From Cladochytrium replicatum (Eukaryota > Chytridiomycota > Chytridiomycetes > Cladochytriales > Cladochytriaceae), in NCBI GenBank assembly GCA_025526935.1, contig JAHLKD010000109.1, positions 62,001-126,000 of the forward strand: a stretch of 64,000 bases of DNA, written 5' to 3'. Below are positions 46,763 to 58,106 of the stretch, one piece after another (position 1 is the stretch's first letter; each line of letters starts with the position of its first letter). The notes under the pieces were generated by a model. That model was not told the DNA's origin. It did no database searches and worked only from the letters and a program-made list of their open reading frames with translations. Both the position numbers and the translations under genes were made by a program.

Positions 46763-48480
46763 CCTAAGGTTCGGCGGGTCCGGGTCGGGTCCGGGTTTCA
46801 GTGGCGACCCGCATCAAACCCTTTGGGTCGGGTCGTGTTTGTCGGGGACCCGCCGGGTCACTGACAGGTCCAAAGGGAATACCCGGACCCGAAGTGGTTG
46901 AAACCCGTACCCGACCCTGACCCGCCGGGTTTTTGCTGCCCAGGAGAGGATTGATTGAACTTTGAGTTAGATCACGGATATTTACATGAACACTTTGTGT
47001 CTGTGTGGACAGTGTGTTATTTAGAAACACTATCGTAAACAGAAACAAAACTCCACTGAACAATCACAAGTTGATAGGTGGAACAGCCCAAATCAGCTTC
47101 TGTATCTAGTTCATATCGTCAGAGTCCCATCCACCACTGGTTACGTCCTTCGCCAACCCAGTCCTGATGAACCGATCGATCTCGTCATTTGAAAGCATGA
47201 AATCCTTGGCTAAACCTGTCTTCCAAGGTTTCCAATCCACCTCAGGGAGCGTTATGGACAAAAGATGCCCGATGTATGCCGTCCAGAACCTTAGCCACTC
47301 AGAAGGATATGCATCCACTAATGCCCTGAACATGTGATAGATAGTGGCAGACGAACTTAGCGAATTATTGTGCTGTATCCAGTTTCCGAGCAAAATGTGC
47401 ACCCTAAGAAGAGTAAGGCTGCTCCGAGAACTGCTACTTGAGGTTGATATTCGGCTTGAGCGGCTGTCTGATTCAACAAATATGGGCCGTAAAAACTCAT
47501 TTCAGGAGAGGACTTCATAGTTAACGTTGACGTACTTGATTGATGGTGGAAGAGACAGCAATTTAAGGTCATAAATAACCTCATTGATCTTATGCATCTG
47601 GAAGCAGATACCCTAGATTAAGGTTCGGCGGGTCTGGGTCGGGTCCGGGTTTCAGTGGCGACCCGCACCAAACCCTTTGGGTCGGGTCGTGTTTGTCTGG
47701 GGACCCGCCGGGTCACTGACGGGTACAAAGGGAATACCCGGACCCAAAGTGGTTGAAACCCGTACCCGACCCTGACCCGCCGGGTTTTTGCTGCCCAGGA
47801 GAGGATTGATTGAATTTTGAGTTAGACCACGGATATTTACATGAACACTTTGTGTCTGTGTGGACAGTGTGTATTTTAGAAACACTATCGTAAAAAGAAA
47901 CAAAACTCCACTGAGCAATCACAAGTTGATAGGTGGAACAGCCCAAATCAGCTTCTGTATCTGGTTCATATCGTCAGAGTCCCATCCACCACTGGTTACG
48001 TCCTTCGCCAACCCAGTCCTGATGAACCGATCAAAGTCGTCATTTGAAAGCATGAAATCCTTGGCTAAACCTGTCTTCCAAGGTTTCCAATCCACCTCAG
48101 GGAGCGTTATGGACGAAAGATGCCCGATGTATGCCGTCCAGAACCTTAGCCACTCAGAAGGATATGCATCCACTAATGCCCTGAACATGCGATAGATAGT
48201 GGCAGACGTACTTAGCAAATTATTGTGCCGTATCCAGTTTCCGAGCAAAATGTGCACCCTAAGAAGAGTAAGGCTGCTCCGAGAACTGCTACTTGAAGTT
48301 GATATTCAGCTTGAGCGGTCGTCTGATTCAACAAATATGGGCCGTAAAAACTCATTTCGGGAGAGGACTTCGTAGTTTACATTGACGTACTTGATTGATG
48401 GTGGAAGAGACAGCAATTTAAGGTCATAAATAACCTCATTGATCTTATGCATCTGGAAGCAGATACCCTGGATGACCTCT
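46763..48480. repeat. Tandem duplication of the hAT left end (2 x ~860 bp)
   Basis: 46,763-47,622 and 47,623-48,480 are nearly identical. Each starts with aaggttcggcgggtc(c/t)gggtcggg, continues through the GC-rich block and the same coding tail, and ends near gaagcagataccct. The element therefore carries two consecutive left ends. Confidence 0.88.
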
Positions 48481-49586
48481 TTCACCAAAAGGATAGCCGT
48501 ACGACGATGCTGCTGCAGGCTAAGCAATGCAAGGGAACTCGTTGGAGAACTGGTTCGATGTACCTTCGGAATTCTACCAATCCCCTTGATAGCTGACGAT
48601 ATGCTTATTAGGCCGCCTGTTGATGTTGGCGCCGCAGGTGCTGCAGCTTCTGAATGACCAGCCTGTCGTTTCAGAGCAGCAAGCTCTCCCTCCAGGGCGG
48701 TCACACGTGATTTCCATTGTGAAATCTCCTGGGAAGTTGCCTGCTTCTCCCTTTCCATTGCAGCGGTGATCTCCCTGAATCTTGCTAGCTCTTCGTGCTC
48801 GCCGTGCTGAATCAATGCACCCGCCCTGCCCAATTCATCAATGAGAGCCTTCTCTCGCACTTCTGCTGCGATGCGGGTCCTTCTCTCGTTCATTGCAGTC
48901 TCTTCAAGATCTTTTGTCATGTTCAACAGTTGTTCTGACTGTTTGAGGACCTGTTTTGTCCTTTCACGGTCCTCATCTGCTCGTTTGATGGTCGCTTGGA
49001 ACTCGTCAACCTTTGCAGTGACGGGCATTCCTCTGTAAATGCCGTACTTGTGTCCCTGCCGCCTGTAAAAGTCCAGAAATGTTGTTTCCTTCTGAAAGGA
49101 AGAGCTTTTCAAGCACTCCATACGATAGGCGTTTGCTGCTGTTATGAACTCCGTTCGTCCACTGCATTCATCGTGAATTTTGTTCAGGGCTTGACGAACT
49201 AGCTTGCTGTCAGAGTTAAGTCGGTCGATCAACCCTTGAAGAACAAATCTTGGGCCGCATTCATCACAATTTGTTTGACAGTTGCTGATGAAGTCCTCCG
49301 AGTCGTAGCAGTGGCCGCTTGCTTTGAATTTTCGATACCAAAGTCGTATGTCTGAAGCAGGACAGAGTCCGTCGATGAGGAAATAGTCAGCATCCCCTTT
49401 AGTACCATGTCGCACCGGTTTCTTTGAAGGAGCTGTCGATTTGACATCAAGGCCTGCTTCTGCTTCTTCCACTTCAGAACCCGATCGCAGAGATGTTTCA
49501 GGTGCAGTCACTGGTTCTGCACTTGATTCTCTTTCAGATGATGGTCTGGATTGTTTCAACGCTCGCTTCTTTGTAGTTCGAGGCAT
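47919..49586 (-). CDS. Accessory protein of the hAT element, coiled coil, unknown function
   Basis: The first exon (49,586-48,306, 426 codons) encodes a basic Ser-rich start, a Cys-containing region (NCQTNCDECG), a long predicted coiled coil (about residues 215-320, heptads rich in Glu, Arg, Gln) and a C-terminal part reading VIYDLKLLSLPPSIKY. A further frame (48,257-47,919) carries FRALVDAYPSEWLRFW and FMLSNDDFDRFIRTG, probably joined by splicing. I recognise no family. A second copy of this tail lies at 47,584-47,106 and a third at 18.5 kb, so the tail moves with the element's end. It could be a transposition cofactor or a captured host gene. Confidence 0.5.
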
Positions 49587-49727
49587 TGTGTTTGTACTGT
49601 TTGTCGTGGGAAGATACAGGCCCTGTGTTCTTAGCCGGAATGTTACAGGAATGTATGCTATAATAGTTCCCTGACACTATAGTTTTCTACCCGATCTGAA
49701 AATAATAATAAGCTAGGGAAGAAACTG

Positions 49728-49990
49728 GCTAGTAACATTGATAGAGAGGACACTTTCTCAACTCATTGACGGTACTTCAGTGATCTCTATCAAGTACAGC
49801 TAACCTCTCTAATAATGTTACTAGCAATAAGATTCTGTCCACCCGGACACCTTCTCAACTCATTGACGGTACTTCACTGATACTTCACTGATCTCGATCA
49901 AGTACAACCAACCTCTCTACAAATACTACTCGCAGTAGGATTCTGTCCAGGCGGTCACTTTCTCAACTCCTGGACGGTACTTCAACAGAA
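49728..49990 (-). repeat. Subterminal repeat array, inverted relative to 53.0-53.4 kb
   Basis: About three degenerate units containing ctctctatcaatgttactag-type, tctgtccacccggacac and ctcaactcattgacggtactt segments. They are the reverse complement of the array at the other side of the transposase gene. Confidence 0.8.
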
Positions 49991-50015
49991 GAACAGTCTA
50001 AACAACAATTTATAT

Positions 50016-52893
50016 TTAAAAGAGTGGGTTATCATCAGTTGCTTCCAACTCTAATACCACATCAAAATCCTCGCCAAAATTATGCACCTTTACAAAATCC
50101 TCACTAACATCACTTTTTGAATCTAGGGAATCATTTTTGAACTGTTCTTCAGCACTCAATTGATGCAACCAGTCATGACGGCACATCAACGCATCTATTG
50201 TTCTTGGAGCAAGGCGGTTGCGAGTTGCAGGTACCAAATCAACCCCGGCTGAAAACTTTTGTTCGACTGGAGCGCTTGTTACTGGTATTCCTAAATAGTC
50301 CATTGCCATCTGGCTTAGGGCTGGAAAGTTCACACTTCCAACGGTTTTCTACCAGTCCATAATATTGATTGGCTTCCCATCAGAATCAATACCGCGGAGT
50401 ACCTGATCACCAAGATAGCGATCCAGCTCATCTTTTTCCTCAGGAATCTCTTCTTGCCAGATGAAAACAGATCTAATGGCTCTCAAGCGTTCAGCGTCGG
50501 TTTTTTTCTGTCTATCACCGGAAGCTCCGCTCGAATCGTGTCGACGTTCTGGCGTGTTTCCAAAAACATCGGCACCACTGTTCTTGATTTCCGTGACTTA
50601 TACAATTCCTCCCAGACTTTCCGCACTAGGGTGACCTGATCCCTTCCTACATCTTTCTCCCAAGCCTTTGAAAATCGATAATATTGATCCTTAAAACGAG
50701 GATCGAGTACCGTAGCAACTGCTTAACACGGGCTCTTAGCAATTGAGTAATATATTCTCAGCTTATCTAGTGCATTTCGAAATGCTTTGGTGAAAGTTTT
50801 ATCCAAATCTGCCTCCTCTAGGTCCTCCAGTTGATCGATAAGATCGTTGTAAAATGGAATAACAAGCGGAAGTGTTGGATATCTAGACCCCTCGATTGCC
50901 TTTGATATAACCTCGAAAACACTCAAACCATCCCGGATCTTCTGTAGGACCTCCCATTGCTTTGGATTTATTGACCAATCTTTCAAAGAATCTTCAATCC
51001 AGCAAATTTTGTCTATTGCCTCTCGTAGCTGTAAGGCTCGTGTGACCATACAGAACGTGCTATTCCAGCGAGTTGTCACATCGATAATTGGTATGTAGAA
51101 TTTCGTAGTAGGCAGGTAAGATCAGATAAGAGGTACTTGTTCAATATATTGGAAGCTTAAGACTCACACCTTTTATAGGTTCTCCCATTCCCAACAAAGC
51201 CTCCCTTAATTTGTCCTTGCCACGTCAGCAGCGGCGCTCTCCTTCCTCCTTTGGTAAGTCCCCTTCAAGTTTGCTGGTGATCCGGAATTTTCTGGAACGC
51301 TGGCTTTTGAAGTTTTCGTCGAAGAACATGAAGCCGAAATAGAAACAGAAATGAAAATTTTGGATAACAACAAAGCTAGCGTCGTGGGTTAAACCACAAG
51401 CCATTCAACATCATGTCGCAAGTTCGGTTCCGAGGATCAACAATAATCCTGTTGTTATCCTCAGCCGAACTTTTTCTTTTTGAAAGTAAAAACAAAGAAG
51501 GAAAACTTTTATGAACGAAACAACACTCAACAGGTAATAGAGGAACCAGTTTCACAAATCGGCACGAATCAATAAATGAGCTTCGTCGTTTTGGGGAAGA
51601 CCGGATTCCTCTGACTAGCCGTTGAAGAAGGTTTATGACATTAACGCCGGAGTTATCGTCATTTGCGACTGTGTCCCCTGCGGGCGCGAATGTATCGACA
51701 AAATCCTTTGCTGTAAGATTGATAATGTGTGCCATACGCCACATGCGTTGAGTTTCTGCAGACCACGCAATATCCCTATCTTCCAAGAGCGTCTCCAGCT
51801 TAGCACTCATGGTAAAGTTGTTTGAACTGTTGTCAGTTGTAATGCACAATAAGTGTTCACCCGATAGCATGCCAAATTCATCCAGACACTTGACAAGCTG
51901 ATTAGCCATGGCGACGCCTTCATGCTTTCCAACCATCAGAATCATCTGCAGCAGCAAGTCCTGCAGCTCCCATTCTTTCGTGATGAACTGGGCAGTAATT
52001 CCAAGAAAAGAAATCTGGTTCTTCGATGTCCAACAGTCAGCTGTTATTGATACTTTTGAAGGCGAACCAACAATCAGACCTTTAACGAGCTCCTTCTGCC
52101 TATTGTAAAGATCCATCTCCTTTTGCTTCACTGCTTTTGCTGTCTTTGGTGTATAGTTTGGCTGAAAAGTCTTCAGCGTGCTGACAAAGAACTCGTTCTC
52201 TACAACTATAAAAGCCTGATTGTCTGCAGCAATCCAGTCCAAAATTGACCGCCACGCTACGTCTGGATTGAACACAAAGTTTTGCTCCTTCTCCTGCGAG
52301 CCGAAATTCAATGTCTGTTGTCCCTTGGGGACGATGTCCAACAGTCCAAGTGACCTGGCAATACTTCCATGGTGGTTTTTCAGATGCCGGAGGAAGTTTT
52401 TTGTTGATCCCGTCTTATCGACCTTCTGGCTCCACTTGCATTTCGCAACCAAACATGTTCTCAGACCATTATCAACCTTATAGTAATCCTTCGCTATGCT
52501 GCCTCGACTACCTCTACAGTCCGACATGCTATCAACATCTGCGTCTGATGAAAGCATTGATGGTTGAACTGATCCAGCTGCAGGCTCCTGTCGCACTGAA
52601 GAGTCAGCAAAACTAACGTCAGCAGGAAGCTCTGGTGCACGCTGAGAAGCCAGGCCCAACTCGCTGGAGTCATTGGAAGAAGATGTGGAGCTCGGCTCTC
52701 GAGCGCTGTTGTTGCCACCGTGTCCTTATACACGTCTGCGTTTGTCCTGCATGCTGTTCCCCTCCCTGGACGCCTCTGAAATTTGGGGGGCCGGCAGACT
52801 TCGCTTCCGTGTGTCAAGCGGATGACTGTCCACCGGTCTTTGGCTTGCATCGGACGCTGCCTTACGCTTTGGTTTAACAAAGGCAGCATCCAT
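50016..52893 (-). CDS. hAT-family transposase
   Basis: Probable start at 52,893 (MDAAFVKPKRKAA), joined by a short intron near 52,730 to the long exon 52,659-51,545. A BED-type zinc finger (CLVAKCKW...FLRHLKNHH) binds DNA. The RNase-H-like core shows ITADCWTSKNQISFLGIT, LLCITTDNSSNNFTM and RMAHIINLTAKDF. After a gap of about 450 bp (long intron or insertion, with GTG/AG candidates) it resumes with VTTRWNSTFCMVTRALQLR. The C-terminal dimerisation domain follows (50,333-50,016): LGIPVTSAPVEQKFSAG...RNRLAPRTIDALMC. A stop or frame change between about 50,720 and 50,340 leaves part of the insertion domain unread, so the gene may be damaged. Confidence 0.8.
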
Positions 52894-53040
52894 TTTTGCT
52901 GTGGTGTGGCTGGAACGTTACTGACTCTAAGCAGGTGCACAGAAAGCACAGCTCTCGAGGTCTGTTGTGGTAGAAATTGTTTGTTACAGAACTTCTGTTG
53001 TGACTTCTTGGAAAGTGTCTGGGTGGACAGAAGCGTATTG

Positions 53041-53415
53041 CTAGTAACATTGATAGAGAGGTTAGTTGTATTGGGTAGAGATAACTGAAGTACGTCAATG
53101 AGTTGAGAAAGTGTCCGGGTGGACAGAATCCTATTGCTAGTAACATTGATAGAGAGGTTAGTTGTATTGGGTAGAGATAACTGAAGTACGCCAATGTTGA
53201 GAAAGTGTCCGGGTGGACAGAATCTTATTGCTAGTAACATTGATAGAGATGTTAGTTGTACTTGATAGAGATCACTCAAGTACCGTCAATGAGTTAAGAA
53301 AGTGTCCGGGTGGACAGAATCTTATTGCTAGTAACATTGATAGAGAGGTTAGTTGTACTTGATAGAGATCACTGAAGTACCGTCAATGAGTTGAGAAAGT
53401 GTCCGGGTGGACAGA
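53041..53415 (+). repeat. Subterminal array of four 94-97-bp direct repeats
   Basis: Units begin at about 53,041, 53,137, 53,231 and 53,328. Each has ctagtaacattgatagagag, then a gttagttgta... part, a gtcaatgagttgagaaagtg part and tccgggtggacagaat. Likely transposase-binding repeats (inference). Confidence 0.85.
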
Positions 53416-53739
53416 AAATACATGCCTCGATGTCTGTTGTGATGCAAATTGTTTGATACATACAAAACTTATATTGCGTCTTCTTGAAAAGTTTCCGCGT
53501 GGACAGAAAGAACAATAGCTTTGTTTTAGCTTCCCTATCACATCAGGTTTTACTCGGGTCTGATTTTTGACCCGAGAAGGGTTTTCCTACTGGACCCGAG
53601 AAGGGTTTTCCTACTGGACCCAATACCCGACCCGGATCCGACCCAAGAATTTTCCATGAAAACCCGGCACTCGGGTCGGGTACATTTGGTCAATGGGCCC
53701 GGACCCGACCCGAAAGACCCTAAAACCCGCCGATCCTTA

Positions 53740-54686
53740 GTAGTGACAACGACGAGGATCCTTCTTGCTGTGATTGTTTCGACCTTGATTTCGCTGCTGC
53801 TGCTGCGCGGAGAGTCCGGTCTGCGCTTTTAATATGCTTTCTTGTGTCTGTCCCTGCTGGCGGCGATGGCGATCCATGTGAATGTCGAGTTGTACCAATT
53901 GACGCGTCAGGTTGTCGAGGGTCTGCTCGCTCTCCGCTTTGGTGTACCAGGTAGAGACAAAACCGATGTGCTCGAAGGATCTGAGTGATGATGCGAGCTT
54001 CAGACCAAGTGTCAGCTGCTGTGGCCGAACCCTTCGCAATAGTCTTGGCGACTGCGTTAATGCGCCGAGCAAGCGAACGAATTTGCATGGCAAACTCTTC
54101 GAAAGGCATGGAGGTTGTTTTGGTAAGCGATGCCATCTCTTCATTGCCGCTGCAAGGTGACAGGAGCACTTAACTTGTATGCATTTTCCAGGATTGTCCA
54201 GATACGCTTGGCGAGAGTTTCTCCTTCGATGCGAACAGGGCCCTTGTCTGAGAGGCATTCCAGGATTGCGGCGAAGGCTTGTCCGTTCTGCTGCTTCTGT
54301 GTGACTGACATGTCTGCTTCGACAAGGTCAGTATCCAGGATTCCATACCAGAGGTTTCGGCTAGTTAGCCACCACTGCATTTGGAACTGGAACTCAAGGC
54401 CTTGGAACTTAGGCGGGCGAGACCATCCGGAGGTGGAGATTTTGTTGTTTGTTGATGTAGTAGCGGACACGGTGTTGGTGGGGTTGCTCCTGGAGCTGGC
54501 CATCGCGATAACGTTAATCGGAGATTGGCTGACTTGCGTTTGTGGCGGTTCTTGTGTAGCCGGGGCTGTTGGTTGCTGAGCTGGTGCGAGAGCTTGATAC
54601 GCGGTTGTTGCGAGTGAGGTTGCTAATGACCGTCCGATGGAAAACAAAGAGGTCGATGGTGCTTCTTGCGTTGGAGTGTCAGCCAA
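53740..54686 (-). pseudogene. Copia gag, frameshifted and cut by the hAT insertion
   Basis: The N-terminal frame (54,686-54,141) has the Ala/Pro/Gln-rich start and the Gag core WSRPPKFQGLEFQFQMQWWL, then GETLAKRIWTILENAYKL. Coding continues in a second frame (MASLTKTTSMPFEEFAMQ) and then a third (FEHIGFVSTWYTKAESEQT, DNLTRQLVQLDIHMDRHR), with shifts near 54,145 and 53,975. It ends with basic KKDPRRCHY, the first Cys of a CCHC knuckle, where the hAT element enters. Confidence 0.85.
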
Positions 54687-54873
54687 GTCAGACGTGTCAG
54701 TGTCAGTGCTGCTCGGCGAGTGAAGTTGCTGTTGCTGCTAGTAAGCTTCAAGGTGTCGTCTTCGAGCTTCTGATTCCGTTAAGCTAAGGTCAAGCGAGTA
54801 GAGTTCTCGGTTGTTTCGGCGAATTGACATACGATGAGATCAGGTAACGGTATAGAGCAATGGGCTCATAACC

Positions 54874-55092
54874 TGTCGTCAATAGATGGTTTTTCTAACT
54901 TCACTAGATTTATTGAGAAAGATTGTTCTCCTTTTATAGAGCAGAAACGGCAAAGGAAACATCTAGAAAGTAGGAAAAGAGAAAAGGAAAAGAAACTTTA
55001 AGTTTCCAAATCAGGTAAACAATAAAGAAAAATGAATGATTCAGTGGCAGATGAACGGTTCAGGTGTAAATGAACTTTTCCGATTTACGACA
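54874..55092 (-). repeat. 5' LTR of the copia element
   Basis: The promoter-bearing LTR in element orientation (reads leftward), 219 bp, matching 43,024-43,242. Its outer end is 97 bp from the start codon of the DUF4442-like gene. Confidence 0.93.
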
Positions 55093-55188
55093 ACTTTCCT
55101 TGTTGTGATTCAGGTTTTAGTTACAAAATTTGTTAAAAAATTAACTCTTCAACAAGCCACCTCTTCCGCACCACAATTCTAATTTTCG

Positions 55189-55828
55189 ATGGCCATCATG
55201 AAGACAATGCCCATTTGGAAGTCGCTCTCCCGCTACGGGTGGGTGGGCCGCTTCATCTTCTCGTGGCTAGTTACATACATATCGCCATATACAGGTACGG
55301 ATGACCGTTGATGTACAAAAAAAGCAAGTGTCTGAATTAACATGTCATTTTCACACAGGCTCTATTCCGTTTAGGGTTCTTAAACTTGCCCCAGGATATT
55401 GCCAAGCACGGCTTGTCGAAAAGTTCTACCTCCGAAACCCGTTCCAAAGCATTCACGCCGCTGCCCTCTACAACTTCGGTGGGATACATACTTCGATTCA
55501 ATTTTTTGCCCGCTGTAACTGAACTGCGAATTATGTAGCCGAAGGTATGCAGGGTCTTGCCGTCTTGTCTTTGCTCGATGAGTCCCCACACCCCATTCGG
55601 GGTATTCCGAACAGAATGACAATCGAGTACTACGCAAAGGCACGCGGGGCAGTTACCGCAACTTGCAGCATCGAAAACTCAGATTTAAAGATTGAAGAGA
55701 ATGAGAAGGATGGGAAGTGTGTATCAGTCACGGAGATCAAAAGAGAGGCGGATGGTGTACTGGTCGCAAAGCTGTGGACGGAGTGGAACCTGAAGCAGGT
55801 ATCGGAGGGTGTCCCTGCCAAATTGTGA
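55189..55828 (+). CDS. DUF4442/hot-dog thioesterase-like protein
   Basis: Three exons (55189-55294, 55359-55478, 55539-55828) sum exactly to 171 residues. The fold matches the small DUF4442 family of hot-dog proteins related to acyl-CoA thioesterases. It shows PYTGSIPFRVLKLAPG, then RNPFQSIHAAALYNFAEGMQ across the second intron, IEYYAKARGAVTATC, and the C-terminal strand DGVLVAKLWTEWNL. The hydrophobic N-terminus (FIFSWLVTYISPY) may be a membrane or organelle-associated segment. Substrate unknown. The copia 5' LTR ends 97 bp before the start codon, so the native promoter has probably been displaced or altered. Confidence 0.75.
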
Positions 55829-56136
55829 ATAGCACTTTCAGCGCTTGCATGATTCACCTCGATTTGATCAATTAATTTTGAGATCGCTCCTAATTCTTGA
55901 AATCGTCAACCTGGTTCTTAAAACGAAGCATTTTGTAGTGTTAACGTGGTGCTTGGTGGGTAATACAACCGCTTTCATTCTCAGCAAAATAGAAGAAGCA
56001 TAGCCAACTTGAAATATATGTTGGCGCGATGAAGAAATGAGTAGCATCTGAACAAAGCAAATGGAACAAGCACATATTGAACTTGGCCGGAAACCCACCA
56101 GCCGGTAAAATCATGCCTTTATCAAGCAAGCCCAGC

Positions 56137-58106
56137 TTAGCGACCTCCATTCAGATTTTGCTGATATCTCGCCATGTTCGCGTACGCCTCGGCAACAGAG
56201 TTGGCTGCCACATCGACCACGGTAGCTGGGTTGCTGCTTTGCTGGCTGCTGCGACGAGAAGGCAGCCTTGTTACAGGTACTTGATGCGAGTTGAAAACAG
56301 ATGGAACTGGAGGATATACAGTCAATGGCACTGCAACCCTGGTATCTGTGGGGTATGGCGATGGCCCAGGGTTTAACTCCCAGATCTTATCGTAAGACGA
56401 GATATGTGCATGACTTGAGCTCGGAAGTATGGGGTGGATATGTCCTCTTTGATCACTGCGTGGGCCATAGAACGGATCCTATACCGGGAATGTTGGATCA
56501 AAACTACGATCGGGAATCGTGTATTTGCTCTTACAGGGATCTGAATGTCGATTTGCGGTGATTGTGAATTCACAAGAATGCCCTTGAACGAAGGAACCCG
56601 TCCCCAGCTATTGGTGCCAACTGTTGTATTACCGACCACCGGCCCCGAACCTAGTGCGCCTACACTGCTGGTTCCTTCACCAGAAGATGCGGGGTAGTAT
56701 GACCCATCTTGGGATTTAGCAATCCTCCCAAGTCCCTCGTTGAGAATCAGCGCGGTTGCGTTGATAACGCCGCCGAGGTTGATGGAAACCACCGCCATGA
56801 CGTAAAGTATGTAAGGTTGTGTGGGAAACAAGAAAGAGGTTGCAACTGTATGGTAATCATTAGTTCTGCTTGTGCTCTGCCTGTGTTTTGTAATTAATCG
56901 TTCTCTTACACGGAATTCCTGGTAAGTACTATCCAAAAGAAGCATGGCATTTAGCGGTTGCCTTTGTGATGTCATCATAGGGATGGTTTACCTGAATGAA
57001 GCATGCGAGCATATACATACAAATCTTTGCGATGATCTGCTTTTCGACTATACTCAACTGCGAGCTCTCGGAACGCATATTGTCGGAAGCGACTGCACCA
57101 TTGTTTTCTATCCGGCTGGTCTGATCTCCTTGGCGAGTGAGTGGAGGCTGAAAAGCCTGAATGCTTGTCGACTTTGTTGGACGAAATGAAACTGCTGTGC
57201 TGAGGAACGACCCACGCGAAACTTTGAAGACTTCGAACATGATATGTACATAGAAAAACCAGAGGGCGATCATGCTAGACAGAGTGCTTAACGTCGCATC
57301 CATGTGTTAACAAACATTGAAGAGGCGTTGAGAAAGCACCCACCATATGACGAGGAAGAGTGCAGCGCCGTATGCAGACTTGCGAATCCAGCAACTGGGA
57401 CGTTCAATTTTATAAGATATCTGACGAACAATATTCTGTTCGCTTACATGTAGTTGTTGGCCCCAAGGGCACCGATGGAGCCGAGGACGGCAACAATTGC
57501 AATTGGAACGAGAATAGCTGGCCCGACAAGTTTCGCGTCGTACGGGCCATTGTCCACTGGCCTCTTGCGGACAACCCTATTCCAGCTAAAGAACGCAGCG
57601 TTCGTTATCAGGATGAAGTTACTCACAATCACAAACTTCAGGAAAATGTTAAGCGCAGCAATGAGACGAATTGTCGGAACCCACCGTAATCAATCCGCCA
57701 AAGATGGCTGAATAGGGTTGGGTAGGTTGCCGGCGAGCCAGATAGAGGTGCACCATCTCGGTAATATATGAGAACGAGCACAGGAGGTCAAGAAACACAA
57801 TATCTGTACAGCGAGGCAAGCATGAGCCAAGTAAGATTGCAAAAACGCTTTGTTGCTTACAGAATGGTAATCGCAGGCTGACTGGGACTACTCGCGGCCG
57901 GCTCCGGAACGTCACCGAGAGTACTCTGAAGAGGACATATATGCTCCCGGCAATGTTCAGAGGAATCACCCCCACGGCTCTGTTGCTGAATATTAGGCGT
58001 ACGTTGTCACATCGCTAAACGCATACATGTGGAAGATCAGGTTGATTCCCCGCTCGAACTCGTCGGGAGTGAAACCAACAACTGCATCCTCTTGCTCGAT
58101 TGTCAT
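56137..58106 (-). CDS. Seven-transmembrane receptor-like protein, paralogue A
   Basis: Multi-exon gene. Start MTIEQEDAVVGFTPDEFERG (58,106), then spans VIPLNIAGSIYVLFRVL, DIVFLDLLCSFSYITEMVHL, FVIVSNFILITNAAFFSW, VGPAILVPIAIVAVLGSIGA, a short span after WIRKSAYGAALFLVIW, QIIAKICMYMLACFIQV and YILYVMAVVSINLGGVINAT. Between spans 5 and 6 is a long polar loop (FKVSRGSF...SQLSIVEK). The C-terminal tail has WELNPGPSPYP and NPATVVD...EAYANMARYQQ, ending at TAA 56,137. The layout is GPCR-like; I recognise no named subfamily. The gene at 58.8-60.7 kb has the same exon pattern and motifs, so the pair arose by tandem duplication. Confidence 0.7.

Larger units (their letters stand above)
46761..53739 (-). 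mobile_element. hAT DNA transposon nested in copia gag
   Basis: Ends are inverted copies of CTAAGGnTCGGCGGGT (left 46,764; right end ...acccgccgatccttag) with GC-rich gggtcgggtccgggt subterminal blocks at both sides. Flanks are gtagtgag (46,753-46,760) and gtagtgac (53,740-53,747), an 8-bp target duplication with one mismatch, as expected for hAT elements. Contents: a transposase gene (50.0-52.9 kb), an accessory coiled-coil gene (47.9-49.6 kb), a tandem duplication of the left end, and two inverted arrays of ~96-bp repeats around the transposase. Confidence 0.9.
43024..55092 (-). mobile_element. Ty1/copia LTR retrotransposon with nested hAT element
   Basis: Two 219-bp direct LTRs (43,024-43,242 and 54,874-55,092), each with TGTCGT...ACGACA-type inverted ends, are bounded by a perfect 5-bp target duplication acttt (43,019-43,023 and 55,093-55,097). 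Coding order on the minus strand is gag (54.7-53.7 kb), zinc knuckle, protease and integrase (46.8-44.85 kb), then reverse transcriptase and RNase H (44.8-43.4 kb), which is the copia order. A hAT element fills 46,761-53,739. Without it the retroelement would be about 5.1 kb. Gag frameshifts and an inverted reverse-transcriptase segment show that this copy cannot make its proteins. Confidence 0.95.

Noticed and set aside
43024-55092. Interpretation as two adjacent unrelated elements rather than a nested pair
   Set aside because: Matching LTRs, a perfect 5-bp target duplication and a gag split at the hAT borders show one copia element with an internal insertion.
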